This document shows positions 1-8,379 of a stretch of DNA of 64,000 nucleotides, piece by piece. The translations under genes were made by a program, and so were the position numbers. Source of the stretch: Rippkaea orientalis PCC 8801 (lineage in GTDB: Bacteria > Cyanobacteriota > Cyanobacteriia > Cyanobacteriales > Microcystaceae). The stretch covers positions 3,070,097-3,134,096 of the forward strand of contig NC_011726.1 of the NCBI RefSeq assembly GCF_000021805.1, written 5' to 3'. Numbering within the stretch: the first letter of the stretch is position 1; each line of letters begins with the position of its first letter. The notes under the pieces are model-generated. The model saw only the letters and a list, made by a program, of their open reading frames with translations. It was not told where the DNA came from and searched no databases.

Positions 1-250
1 CTTGATCGTATTCGTGGACAATTATATCGCGCATTCCTGCCAGACTTCGCCAAGGAATTTCTGGATGTTGTTGGCGAAATTCCATCGAAAGACGTTTCGT
101 AGCTTCTCCAATAATTGTAATTTGATAGAGAATAGCTGCTAGTTTCTCATCGTTGGTAACTAGCTCAGTTTGCTCAATATCTCTCGAAAACCGAAGAATA
201 CGGGCGGAAGCTCGTTCAATATCAATCAGGGATTCAATATCTCTTAGCAT
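1..250 (-). CDS. hepT: HepT-like (DUF86) toxin, partial at window edge
   Basis: The reading frame starts at an ATG (248-250) and runs off the left edge, giving about 83 residues. The visible part is all-helical and ends with RDIIVHEYD, which fits the R-x4-H-x-Y motif of HepT/DUF86 toxins of the HEPN superfamily. It starts inside the end of mntA (overlap 234-250), the usual translational coupling of a MntA/HepT pair. In characterised pairs HepT is an RNase-type HEPN toxin that is inactivated by AMP addition from MntA. The motif is visible; the function is inferred from the family. Confidence 0.85.
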   Translation of the reverse strand, partial: MLRDIESLIDIERASARILRFSRDIEQTELVTNDEKLAAILYQITIIGEATKRLSMEFRQQHPEIPWRSLAGMRDIIVHEYDQ

Positions 251-560
251 AAATAATTTGGGCTGATTCTAGGATATTTTTACGACGCAACCAGTTTTCA
301 CTGCGTTCTATGGCAGCTTTAACAATTAAGTCTATTTTACGCTCGAAAAGGGTTTGCAGTTCCTGACGCATTTGCAAGGTTTCAGTTAAACCACGCTTAA
401 ATTTAGGGTCAAATGTAACTAATATATCAATATCACTATCAGGACGAAAATCATCCCGTAATACTGAACCAAATAGAGCAAATTCTGTAATATGCCAACG
501 GCGACAAAAGTTCTCAATTTGTTCGGTTGATGGTTTGATTTTTGTTGTTGGTGTTTTCAT
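234..560 (-). CDS. mntA: MntA-like minimal nucleotidyltransferase antitoxin
   Basis: This 108-residue protein has the minimal nucleotidyltransferase signature: GSVLRDDF followed by SDIDILV at about residues 31-47, with a third acidic residue in KIDLIV near residue 77. These are the metal- and nucleotide-binding positions of MNT antitoxins, which modify the partner HEPN toxin by adding AMP. The gene lies directly upstream of hepT and overlaps it by 17 bp, so the two form one transcription unit. The length is normal for the family. Confidence is high for the family and moderate for antitoxin activity, which was not tested here. Confidence 0.88.
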   Translation of the reverse strand: MKTPTTKIKPSTEQIENFCRRWHITEFALFGSVLRDDFRPDSDIDILVTFDPKFKRGLTETLQMRQELQTLFERKIDLIVKAAIERSENWLRRKNILESAQIIYAKRY

Positions 561-700
561 GACAAACTCCAGTGATCTGATTCTAATCGGTTGAGGATAG
601 TCTTAAATGCGATCGCTTCTATTTTAAGTTAAGATTAGGTTGAAAGAGCGATCGCTGTATCCCTTTTTCTGCCAATCTACATCTAGTAAGGTCTTAAATT

Positions 701-940
701 ATGCAGATTAGCGAAGAAATTACCATTAAAGTTAGTTCCACGGTTGCTCAGGCTTATCAAAAGGCAACGGAACGTGAAAAGCAATCTCTGGCGACCCTTG
801 TAAGCTTGTTTTTGGAACAGAATATTAACGAGGAATTGGATTTTTTGGGGCAACTGATGGATGAAATTAGTGATAGAGCCGTTTCTAGAGGGTTAACACC
901 AGAAATTTTGGAGACAATTCTCAATGAAGAATCGGCCTAA
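701..940 (+). CDS. VapB-type antitoxin-like small protein, toxin partner truncated
   Basis: This 79-residue acidic protein starts MQISEEITIKVSSTVAQAY and resembles the small cyanobacterial antitoxins that precede PIN-domain toxins. No strong domain motif is visible, so the family call rests mainly on context: its last codons overlap an ATG (924) that begins a PIN-type N-terminus in the next frame. That toxin frame is broken after about 12 codons, leaving this antitoxin without a functional partner here. HIP1 octamers (GCGATCGC) lie at about 607 and 650, upstream of the gene. Confidence 0.55.
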   Translation: MQISEEITIKVSSTVAQAYQKATEREKQSLATLVSLFLEQNINEELDFLGQLMDEISDRAVSRGLTPEILETILNEESA

Positions 941-980
941 ATATGTATTAGATACAAATTCAATCTTTTTCTTTAAGTAA
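924..980 (+). pseudogene. 5' stub of a VapC/PIN-domain toxin gene
   Basis: The ATG at 924 overlaps the antitoxin stop and encodes MKNRPKYVLDTN, which is the typical first beta strand of a PIN domain with its first catalytic aspartate. After codon 12 the frame runs into the 3' end of hsdS on the other strand and stops at 978-980. The toxin is therefore cut off at a rearrangement junction at about 955-962. Only the first few residues support the PIN assignment, but the overlap with an antitoxin-like gene is the expected arrangement. Confidence 0.6.
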
Positions 981-1681
981 TTCTGTTACCCTAACTTTGC
1001 CAGTTAAAAGGTCTTGCATAAGGCCGATTTTTATGGATCTAAGTTTTGTTAGATTGGTCTGAGTTTTATGCAAAAAATTAGTACAAGATGATATCTTTTT
1101 AACTATTTTTTTCTGCTCAGTAATTTTTTTAGGAATAGCTAACAGAAGTCTACCTAAATTTGTAGGATTAACATTTGCCTGTTGAACTCCAATTGTCGCT
1201 AGTTGTTTAACACGAATTTGATTATTCTTATCATTTAACCAAAGATTCAAATACTCAGGATCTAACATTGCATTATCTGTAACAAGACGTACTAAATATG
1301 AAGCAAAAGAAACAACTTTATTAGAATCTCGATAAATAGCTGTTCTACCAACATAATCAACGCTGTTAGTCCGATTAAACAAAACATCACCCTTATTCAA
1401 TGTTAACTTTTTCGCATCATTACGTTCTGAGTATTTAATATCAGTAAAATCAACTTCACCATCTACTAAATTATTCATTCGCAAGACAGGAATTCCTTTG
1501 GGATCTTCACTTAAGCTAGTTGAAATACCATATCGCTTTTCAATGAGTAATTTATCAAGTAATTTAACCTCCCACTCAACAGGAATCCTACCTAAAACTG
1601 AATCCTTAAATTGATGGGTTTCTTCGCTGCGAATATTACCATTTTCATCAATACCTTTTGTTAGTAAATCCTGCATTAATC

Positions 1682-3099
1682 GGTTCTACCGAACTTGTCA
1701 TGTAAAAATAAAAAATAAAACGTTAAACTTGCAACATAAAAATAAAATTTTTATGTTGTGTAACTGAAGACTGGAGTGCATTATAACACATTTTATGTTT
1801 AAATAGTAGTGAAATTAAAGACAATATTTAAACTGGAGTTATACTTATGCCATCAAATCCTCAACTAAATTTAATGACTAACCTGTTACAACTAGAAGGA
1901 GTGACAGTCATCAATTATCAGATAATAAAAGAGATAGGAATAGTTTTATCTGTAGAGAAAATAGAGCCAAATGCTACCTGTATTTACTGTGGTTCAAAAA
2001 CGAGGAAAGTTCATCAAAATAACGAATTAACAATTAGGGATTTACCCTGGGGAGAAAAATCGGTTTATTTAAAAATTAATCGTCGGCAAATGAGATGTGA
2101 GCATTGTCAAAAGAAATTCACAGAGGAATTGAGTTATTTGCCCAAAAAAAGAACTTATACTGAGAGATTTAGAAAGAAAATAATTGAAGAAGTTTTAAAT
2201 AGTGACATCAAGAATGTAGCGAAAAGAAATGGAGTTAGTGAACAAGAAATAGAAACGATGCTGAAAGATGTAGGAGAAGACTTAAACCAAGAAAAACCGA
2301 GGGAATTAAGGCGATTAGGAATTGATGAAATCGCGGTGATTAAAGGACAAGGAAATTATTATGTTGTCTTAGTTGATTTAGAGAGAGGAGTGATAGTAGG
2401 AATTCTAGAAAAACGAATAGAAGAGGAAGTTTTAAAATATCTAGAAGCATGGGGAGAAGAGGTTTTGACGAAGATTAAAGAAGTGAGTATAGATCTTTGG
2501 AAACCTTATAAAAATATTGTGAATAAATTAATGCCCCAAGCTGAAGTCGTAGCTGATAGATTTCATGTAATGAAACAAGTTAATGAGGAATTAGATGCTC
2601 AAAGAAAAACTCTTAAAAGAGAAGCTAAAGAGCTAAAAGATACTAATCAAAAAGAAGAAATATTGTCAGGATTAAATAAGAGTAAATATGTTTTATTGAA
2701 AAATGAAGAAGATTTAAACGAAGAGCAAAAAGAAAAATTAGAGCAAGTCTATAAAACGTCAGAAGTCCTATCAAAAATGCACCAATTGAAGGAGGAATTT
2801 AGAGACATTTTTGAAACCCAGTCTGACTGGGTTTCAGGACTATTTGAATTAGCAAATTGGTGTCAAAAGGCTTATTCATTGTACCCGAAAAGTTGTGGAA
2901 CAATTAGGCGTTGGATTGGAGAAATTATTGCCTATTTTGACCAAGGAACAACTCAAGGAATAGTCGAAGGTATTAACAATAAATTAAAGTTGATTAAAAG
3001 GAGAGCTTATGGCTTTAGAAATTTTGGTAATTTTCAACTCAGAAGTTTCTTAACTTGGCATTTTACTCGTTAATTCTACATTCTAAGTTCGGTAGAACC
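1682..3099 (+). mobile_element. ISL3-family insertion sequence, 1418 bp, complete
   Basis: Terminal inverted repeats begin GGTTCTACCGAACTT on both sides (1682-1696 and the complement of 3085-3099), 15 bp perfect and then about 20 of 23 bp. The element is flanked by a perfect 8-bp direct repeat, CATTAATC (1674-1681 and 3100-3107); 8 bp is the usual ISL3 duplication. It contains one intact transposase gene. Perfect repeats and an intact frame point to a recent insertion. It sits exactly in the central conserved region of hsdS. Confidence 0.93.
1847..3073 (+). CDS. ISL3-family transposase
   Basis: This 408-residue protein has an N-terminal zinc ribbon ([12 protein letters not shown] at about residues 45-56 and [10 protein letters not shown] at about 84-93). 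A DDE_Tnp_ISL3 core follows with [10 protein letters not shown] near residue 164, VSIDLWKPY near 218 and a C-terminal [11 protein letters not shown] motif carrying the catalytic glutamate. Domain order and length are those of ISL3 transposases. It acts on the inverted repeats at 1682 and 3099 and has no interruption, so the element may be active. Confidence 0.93.
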   Translation: MPSNPQLNLMTNLLQLEGVTVINYQIIKEIGIVLSVEKIEPNATCIYCGSKTRKVHQNNELTIRDLPWGEKSVYLKINRRQMRCEHCQKKFTEELSYLPKKRTYTERFRKKIIEEVLNSDIKNVAKRNGVSEQEIETMLKDVGEDLNQEKPRELRRLGIDEIAVIKGQGNYYVVLVDLERGVIVGILEKRIEEEVLKYLEAWGEEVLTKIKEVSIDLWKPYKNIVNKLMPQAEVVADRFHVMKQVNEELDAQRKTLKREAKELKDTNQKEEILSGLNKSKYVLLKNEEDLNEEQKEKLEQVYKTSEVLSKMHQLKEEFRDIFETQSDWVSGLFELANWCQKAYSLYPKSCGTIRRWIGEIIAYFDQGTTQGIVEGINNKLKLIKRRAYGFRNFGNFQLRSFLTWHFTR

Positions 3100-3744
3100 C
3101 ATTAATCCCGTTTTAATACGCTGTTGTTTAGCGATTAAAGTTTCGGTTTGTTCAATAGCGCGGTCTATTGTTGAGAGGATAGTGGCTATTTGGGTTTGTT
3201 CTTTTTTATCTTTAGGATAGTTAAACTCAATTTTATTAAGTTTAACTTTGTTTAAAGTTGCCCCTTTTATAGCCTGATCTACATCTTGAAGTAGATCCCA
3301 TTGCTGTAATCCATAATATAAAAAATTAGGATCAATTTGTTCCGTTGCTAAGGCTGCAATTGCTTCATTTGTGTATAATTTTTTCCCTGCAAAAGCGACT
3401 CGTCCGATAGTAAGTTTAAAGCTTAAAAGTACGGTATTTTCATCCTGTAATTTTGCATTAGAATTTTTCACTCCTGCATCAGAAATATATTCAGCCGTGT
3501 CATTTATAACTCGTTGGTTCATATCCCTAATAGAAACCCATAAGTTATCTGTTTCTTTTTGAATATCCCAATACTCAGGATTATTTCTAGCTGGTGTACC
3601 ACCAATAGCAATTTTACATAATTGTCCTAGTGTTCCTATTTCCCAACCTTCTAAACTCATCTTAAATACCCCAACTTACTCAAAAAATTAGTTAAAAACT
3701 GAAGCGTTTTCCTACCCAATAAAAACAACCCAACCGACACAAAC

Positions 3745-4083
3745 CTAAAGCCATTCATTCCTTACCTCATATTGATATTTTAGAGGATCAATAGTTAATT
3801 GAATACTACCCCCGTATGTAGGGGTCAACGGCCGTTGACCCCTACCATTTTGTAACCGATTTTCTAATTCTTGATGTAACCCCAAATAGTGACGATAATC
3901 ATTCGCCCAATCAATAAAAATCGCCTCATCAGAGAGTTGTCCCTTGCTATAGCTATCAAAAAAGTCCTCAGAGTCCATATTGTGCTGATTTTCATACAAA
4001 CTAAGACGTTTTGCCACAGCAACAAGCGCATCTAAAGGCGATGTATATTGTATCTGCTGTTTTCGCATTCCTTTGTCCTCCAA
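3745..4083 (-). CDS. TumA-like antitoxin with a palindrome-derived insert
   Basis: The start is probably the second ATG (4068, MRKQQIQYTSPLDALVAVAKR); the frame also opens at 4083. Residues about 6-75 resemble a common cyanobacterial antitoxin of the TumA type (ALVAVAKRLSLYENQHNMDS, then FDSYSKGQLSD and WANDYRHYLGL). The following NGRGQRPLTPTYGG is encoded by a perfect 28-bp palindrome at 3818-3845, after which the frame continues with unrelated residues to VRNEWL. The expected toxin partner is not present downstream, where hsdS begins instead. It sits between the hsdM fragment (5 bp gap) and hsdS. Confidence 0.55.
   Translation of the reverse strand: MEDKGMRKQQIQYTSPLDALVAVAKRLSLYENQHNMDSEDFFDSYSKGQLSDEAIFIDWANDYRHYLGLHQELENRLQNGRGQRPLTPTYGGSIQLTIDPLKYQYEVRNEWL
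3818..3845. repeat. Perfect 28-bp palindrome inside a coding frame
   Basis: The two half sites GTAGGGGTCAACGG and CCGTTGACCCCTAC are exact reverse complements with no loop. Similar GGGGTCAACGG-type palindromes occur as dispersed repeats in cyanobacteria (recalled, not searched). It lies within the antitoxin-like frame and keeps it open, adding about 9-10 codons. No second copy was noticed in this window. Confidence 0.9.
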
Positions 4084-4088
4084 TTACA

Positions 4089-5007
4089 TTAATCTATATA
4101 TCCCAATTTACTCAAAAACTCATTTAACTCCCCTAAAGTCTCCTCTCGCTGCGCTTCTAACTCCCGACTCGAAACCGCATACTTATCCCAAAGATTCTCA
4201 ACTTTAGCCACTAACACCCGTTTCTCCCCATTCAAATAACGAGTAAGCTGGTCTTTTACCCAATCATACAACTTCTTAAGAATAAGCCTTTTTGCCTCAT
4301 CATCCCTTAATTGTCCCCCTATTTCCGTCAATAAGCCATCAATACGAGATAAACGAAGTTCTAACGCCGTCTTATCCTTATTCAGTGCAGTAATCTTCGT
4401 TTTCTCACCTTTATTACTGGGGTCAAGTTCTGTAAGCTGACTTTCTACCTGCTTCAGCAAAGCAACCGTTTCCCCCTTAATTTCCTCTCCACCAACCCGC
4501 TTTAAACGCAGCTTTAACTCAAGCTCACTCTGCCGTTCCTTTAGTTTACCTTTATACTGTTTAATACGCTTCTCGATCGCATCAATACCATCATATTCCT
4601 GTTGATAAGACAGGCGTTCTCTTGCTGCTGACTCCCCTTGAGATTGCTTTAAATCGTCAATTAACGCCTTTAAAACCTTTTTAATCACCGTAGCCGTCAC
4701 ATTTTCATCCTCTTCCGGCTCATAACTCGCCACCTCTTGCGCTGACTCCACCGCTTCACTTAACTCCCCTTGCGCTGCACTAATTTTACTCTCTAACTCT
4801 TCAATTTGCGCCTCCTCAGCTTGAAAAAAGGCAGTTAACAGATATTCATCAGGAATAAGGGTGTGATGCCAACCTGTATTAATAATCGTCTTCAAATCAT
4901 AGCGAATCTGTTGCCACCAGTTAACAAACACCCCCGCAGACTTAAACTCATCCAACACCCCCAAAGGAATAAGCTGCTGTTTCAGACTGTCTAGTAACTC
5001 TTGCCGG
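4089..5007 (-). pseudogene. hsdM: HsdM C-terminal fragment, truncated by the CAST right end
   Basis: About 306 residues of the C-terminal part of a large type I methyltransferase subunit are present: FVNWWQQIRYDLKTI and GWHHTLIPDEYLL, a long coiled coil, and the C-terminal LEAQREETLGELNEFLSKLG. The N-terminal and catalytic part (NPPF region), roughly 500 residues in this subfamily, is absent. The homology ends exactly where the transposon terminus TGTACA begins (5008). The apparent start codon (5016-5018) lies inside the transposon end, so the frame MNVH-RQELL is a fusion of element DNA to hsdM. The missing part is not found on the far side of the CAST pair. Confidence 0.85.
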
Positions 5008-5241
5008 TGTACATTCACTAATTAAGTGTCGCAATTTGACAGATTAATGTCGCAAAATAAATAAGCTGTAAACCTTACACGACAAGCATTCTAGCATTTT
5101 TCAGGGACTGTATACAAAAATGCTTGATTTAACGGATAATCTGTCGTAAATTAGATTCTTAATGTTTTATCTGTCGTTTCTTGGATAGATAGTCAAATTG
5201 CTGGTCAACATTTTTTCATACATTAATTGTCGTTTCTTGGA
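5008..5241 (+). other. CAST A right end with repeated TnsB-site-like motifs
   Basis: The terminal TGTACATTCACTAATTAA (5008-5025) is identical for 18 bp to the outer terminus of element B on the complementary strand at 34541. It is followed by repeated TGTCG-type motifs: gtgtcgcaa, attaatgtcgcaaa, taatctgtcgtaaa, and TGTCGTTTCTTGGA twice (5172-5185 and 5228-5241). Spaced TGTCG-containing repeats are the TnsB binding sites of characterised V-K ends. No 5-bp duplication is seen between the left flank (GCCGG, 5003-5007) and the flank at 34542-34546 (CTGTA). Confidence 0.8.
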
Positions 5242-5290
5242 AAAGAGTCTATACTATGGTTAGTTCGTTTGTTGGATTCTATGCTAACTC

Positions 5291-6994
5291 ATGTCTCTCT
5301 CTCTTTCGATTCCTGATGATAGTCCTCACTCCCATCGACTTCCTTCCGATGAGATGATCACTGATGAAGTCAAGGCAAAGATAGATATTATTCAAAGTCT
5401 CATTGAACCGTGCGATCGCATTACTTATCGTCAACGCAAAGAACAAGCGGCCAAGCAATTAGGTGTAACTATTCGGAGTGTAGAACGATTGCTCAAGAAA
5501 TATCGAGAGCAAGGACTGATAGCACTGATGAAAACTCGTTCAGATAAGGGAAAAACTCGCATTGATGATGAATGGAAGGAATTTATCCTGAATACTTATA
5601 AAGAGGGAAACAAGGGTAGTAAACGCATAACCCGACATCAAGTGTTTCTCAAAGTAAAAGGGAGAGCCAAACAACTTGGCTTAAACAAAGAAGAATTTCC
5701 CAGTCATCAAACCGTTTATCGGATTTTAGATAAATTCATTGAAGAAAATGAACGGAAGAAAAAAGCGCGAAGTCCTGGATATTCGGGTTCTCGCTTAACT
5801 CACATCACCCGTCATGGACGCGAATTAGAGGTAGAAGGGAGTAATGATGTTTGGCAATGTGACCATACTTGCTTAGATATTAGATTGGTCGATGAGTTTG
5901 GTGTTTTAAGCCGTCCTTGGTTAACCATTATTATTGATTCCTATTCTCGTTGCGTGATGGGCTTTTTTCTAGGATTTTATGCGCCTAGTTCCCATATCGA
6001 TGCGTTAGCGTTACGTCATGCGATTTTGCCCAAATCTTACAGTTCAGACTATCAGTTAAAAAATGAGTGGAATACTTATGGAATTCCCACTTACTACTAT
6101 ACTGATGGGGGCAAAGATTTTAGATCAATTCATGTGACTGAACAAGTAGCGGTTTCTCTAGGATTTAATTGTTTTCTAAGAAGCCGACCTTCTGATGGGG
6201 GAATTGTTGAGCGTTTCTTCAAAACCTTGAATAATAGCGTCTTATGCGAATTGCCCGGATATACAGGGTCAAATGTGCAACAAAGACCTAAAAATGTTGA
6301 TAAAGATGCTTGTTTAAGCCTAAAAGATTTAGAAAAGATTTTGGTGAAATACATTGTTGATGAGTATAACCAAAAGCCCGATGCGCGGATGAAAAATCAG
6401 AGTCGTATCACCCGTTGGGAAGCAGGTTTACTAACAGAACCTTATCTATATGATGAACGAGAATTGGATATTGCACTGATGAAAGAAGCTAAAAGAACGC
6501 TTCAAAAATCGGGAACCTTGCAATTTGAGAATTTAACCTATCGTTCTCCTTTATTAAAAGGTCGTGAAGGCGAAAGGGTTGCTATTCGCTATGACCCTGA
6601 TGATGTTACTACTATTCTCGTTTATGAGTATTTGGATGATGGCACAGAAGCCTTTTTAGATTATGCTCATGCTCAAAATTTAGAAACTGAAAAACTATCT
6701 TACAGAGAACTTAAAGCGATTAATAAACAACTCAATCAAGAGGAGGAAGCGATTAACAATGACAAAATCTTGGATGCCATGATGGAGCGTATGGAAATGA
6801 CTGAGGAGTTAGTGAAGAAAAATCGCCAACAACGTCAGCAAAATGCTCACGAAGCGGTGAATTCTCGTCCATCTGTTACCGAAAAACTCTCTATTTCTCA
6901 ACCTGATGAAGAGGACTGGGAAGATGACTCAGAGGATGAACCTTTACCGACTTATAAAGTTCAATACATGGATGATTTATTTGAAGATGATTAG
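5291..6994 (+). CDS. tnsB: CAST transposase TnsB (element A)
   Basis: This 567-residue Mu/Tn7-type integrase is close in size to ShCAST TnsB. An N-terminal helix-turn-helix region (about residues 45-95, EQAAKQLGVTIRSVERLLKK) binds the ends. The DDE core shows VWQCDHTCLD (Asp about 192), YYTDGGKDF (Asp about 272) and GGIVERFFKTLNN (Glu about 307), all catalytic residues present. A C-terminal acidic tail ends YMDDLFEDD, matching the TnsC-binding hook seen in V-K TnsB. It begins the tnsB-tnsC-tniQ operon, 9 bp before tnsC, and sits next to its right end as in other V-K CASTs. Confidence 0.95.
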   Translation: MSLSLSIPDDSPHSHRLPSDEMITDEVKAKIDIIQSLIEPCDRITYRQRKEQAAKQLGVTIRSVERLLKKYREQGLIALMKTRSDKGKTRIDDEWKEFILNTYKEGNKGSKRITRHQVFLKVKGRAKQLGLNKEEFPSHQTVYRILDKFIEENERKKKARSPGYSGSRLTHITRHGRELEVEGSNDVWQCDHTCLDIRLVDEFGVLSRPWLTIIIDSYSRCVMGFFLGFYAPSSHIDALALRHAILPKSYSSDYQLKNEWNTYGIPTYYYTDGGKDFRSIHVTEQVAVSLGFNCFLRSRPSDGGIVERFFKTLNNSVLCELPGYTGSNVQQRPKNVDKDACLSLKDLEKILVKYIVDEYNQKPDARMKNQSRITRWEAGLLTEPYLYDERELDIALMKEAKRTLQKSGTLQFENLTYRSPLLKGREGERVAIRYDPDDVTTILVYEYLDDGTEAFLDYAHAQNLETEKLSYRELKAINKQLNQEEEAINNDKILDAMMERMEMTEELVKKNRQQRQQNAHEAVNSRPSVTEKLSISQPDEEDWEDDSEDEPLPTYKVQYMDDLFEDD

Positions 6995-7003
6995 GAGTAA
7001 ATC

Positions 7004-7876
7004 ATGACTGATTCCTCAGTAATTGACAAGTTAGCAGCAGAATTTGGTGGCTTTGCTACACCTAGTCCAGAGATTCAAGCAGAGATTCAACGATTAAGTC
7101 GCCAGCCTTATTTAGAATATGAACAGGTCAAAAATTGTCATGGTTGGCTTTATGAATTGGTACTCTCTCGCATGACGGGATTATTGGTAGGTGAATCTCG
7201 TTCAGGAAAGACTGTGACCTGTAAATCTTTTGAGAAAAGATACAATAAGATCAAGACAGGGAATAAAAAAAGAATTAAACCCATTGTTTATATTCAAAGT
7301 CCACAGAATTGTGGTGCTAGAGAGTTTTTTACCAAGATTCTTAAAGCATTAAATAAACCCACTAATGGTAATGTTTCAGATTTACGAGAACGAACTTTAG
7401 ATGGGTTACAAATTCATGAATGTGAGATGTTAATCATTGATGAAGCGAATCATCTCAAACAGGAAACTTTTGCTGAAGTAAGGCACGTTTATGATGAAGA
7501 AGAGTTAAATATGGCGGTTTTGCTGGTGGGAACGAGACATCGTTTAGAAGCAGTGGTTAAGCGAGATGAACAGGTGCTTAATCGTTTTATGGAAGAATAT
7601 GAATTAGACCGTTTAGATGATAAGGAATTTAAGCAATTAATAAAAATTTGGGAGCAAAGTGTTTTGTGCTTACCTGAACTCTCTAACTTAGATACTGGAG
7701 ATAATTTAAAGTTACTGAAGAAGACAACTCGTAAGTTAATTGGTCGTTTAGACATGATTTTACGAAAGTCTGCGATTCGTGCGTTACGAGAAGGAAAGCA
7801 AAGTATCTCACCAGAACTTTTAAAGCAGGTAATTAGTTCTATAAAATGGTCTGAGGGTAGAAAAGGAAATGGATAA
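7004..7876 (+). CDS. tnsC: CAST AAA+ regulator TnsC (element A)
   Basis: This 290-residue AAA+ ATPase forms ATP-dependent filaments on DNA, links the Cas12k/TniQ target complex to TnsB, and is disassembled by TnsB. Walker A is GESRSGKT (residues 63-70), Walker B is LIIDEANHL (Asp146, Glu147), sensor 1 lies in LVGTRHRLEAV, and the arginine region is RDEQVLNRF. All match canonical ShCAST TnsC. The stop overlaps tniQ by 8 bp. This copy is the intact reference against which the degenerate TnsC of element B stands out. Confidence 0.95.
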   Translation: MTDSSVIDKLAAEFGGFATPSPEIQAEIQRLSRQPYLEYEQVKNCHGWLYELVLSRMTGLLVGESRSGKTVTCKSFEKRYNKIKTGNKKRIKPIVYIQSPQNCGAREFFTKILKALNKPTNGNVSDLRERTLDGLQIHECEMLIIDEANHLKQETFAEVRHVYDEEELNMAVLLVGTRHRLEAVVKRDEQVLNRFMEEYELDRLDDKEFKQLIKIWEQSVLCLPELSNLDTGDNLKLLKKTTRKLIGRLDMILRKSAIRALREGKQSISPELLKQVISSIKWSEGRKGNG

Positions 7877-8372
7877 GGAATATTGGTTAACGAAGGTTGA
7901 ACCCTACGAAGGGGAGAGTATAAGCCATTTTTTAGGTAGATTTCGCCGTACGAAGGGGAATCGTTTTTCGGCGGCGAGTGGTTTAGGACAGGTGGCAGGA
8001 TTAGGGGCAATTCTGGCAAGATGGGAGAAGTTGTATTTTAATCCTTTTCCCAATGAGCAGGAGTTAGAAGCTTTGGGTAAGGTGGTAATGCTAGATGTGG
8101 AAGATTTAAGGAAAATGTTGCCTCAAAAGGGGATGGTGACGCAACCAAAACCGATTATGTTGTGTGCCGTCTGTTATGGGGAAAAGCCTTATCATCGGAT
8201 GGTATGGCAGGATAAGCATCAAAGAGGTTGTGAAGTTCATGGTTTAGAGTTGTTATCGAGGTGCATTAACTGTAAAAGGCTGTTTCCGATTCCTTCTAAG
8301 TGGGAGGAGGGGAAGTGTCTGCTTTGTGGTTTAGCTTTTGCGAAGATCGCGAAGCATCAGAAACCTATATAA
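7869..8372 (+). CDS. tniQ: CAST target adaptor TniQ (element A)
   Basis: This 167-residue short V-K type TniQ begins VEPYEGESISHFLGRFRR, the conserved TniQ N-terminus, followed by two zinc-binding clusters: CAVCYGEKPYHRMVWQ with later C and H residues, and CINCKRLFPIPSKWEEGKCLLCG. TniQ bridges Cas12k-crRNA to the end of the TnsC filament. It overlaps tnsC and ends the transposition operon; the next gene is convergent cargo with a 7-bp gap. Confidence 0.93.
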   Translation: MDKEYWLTKVEPYEGESISHFLGRFRRTKGNRFSAASGLGQVAGLGAILARWEKLYFNPFPNEQELEALGKVVMLDVEDLRKMLPQKGMVTQPKPIMLCAVCYGEKPYHRMVWQDKHQRGCEVHGLELLSRCINCKRLFPIPSKWEEGKCLLCGLAFAKIAKHQKPI

Positions 8373-8379
8373 TTGATGA

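Larger units (their letters stand above)
960..3660 (-). pseudogene. hsdS: Type I restriction specificity subunit HsdS, split by an ISL3-family IS
   Basis: Two half-genes flank an IS element. The upstream half (3660 to 3100) encodes the first target-recognition domain and the central conserved helix, up to KTGLM. The downstream half (1673 to 960) continues QDLLTKGID, then the second recognition domain and the C-terminal helix ending IKIGLMQDLLTGKVR. Removing the IS and one copy of the 8-bp duplication joins the halves in frame to KTGLMQDLLT and gives 424 codons, the normal HsdS length. Type I HsdS sets the DNA sequence recognised by the HsdR/HsdM complex. Both half-frames remain open, so excision would restore the gene. 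The first half now ends in IS-derived residues (GSTELRM). Confidence 0.9.
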
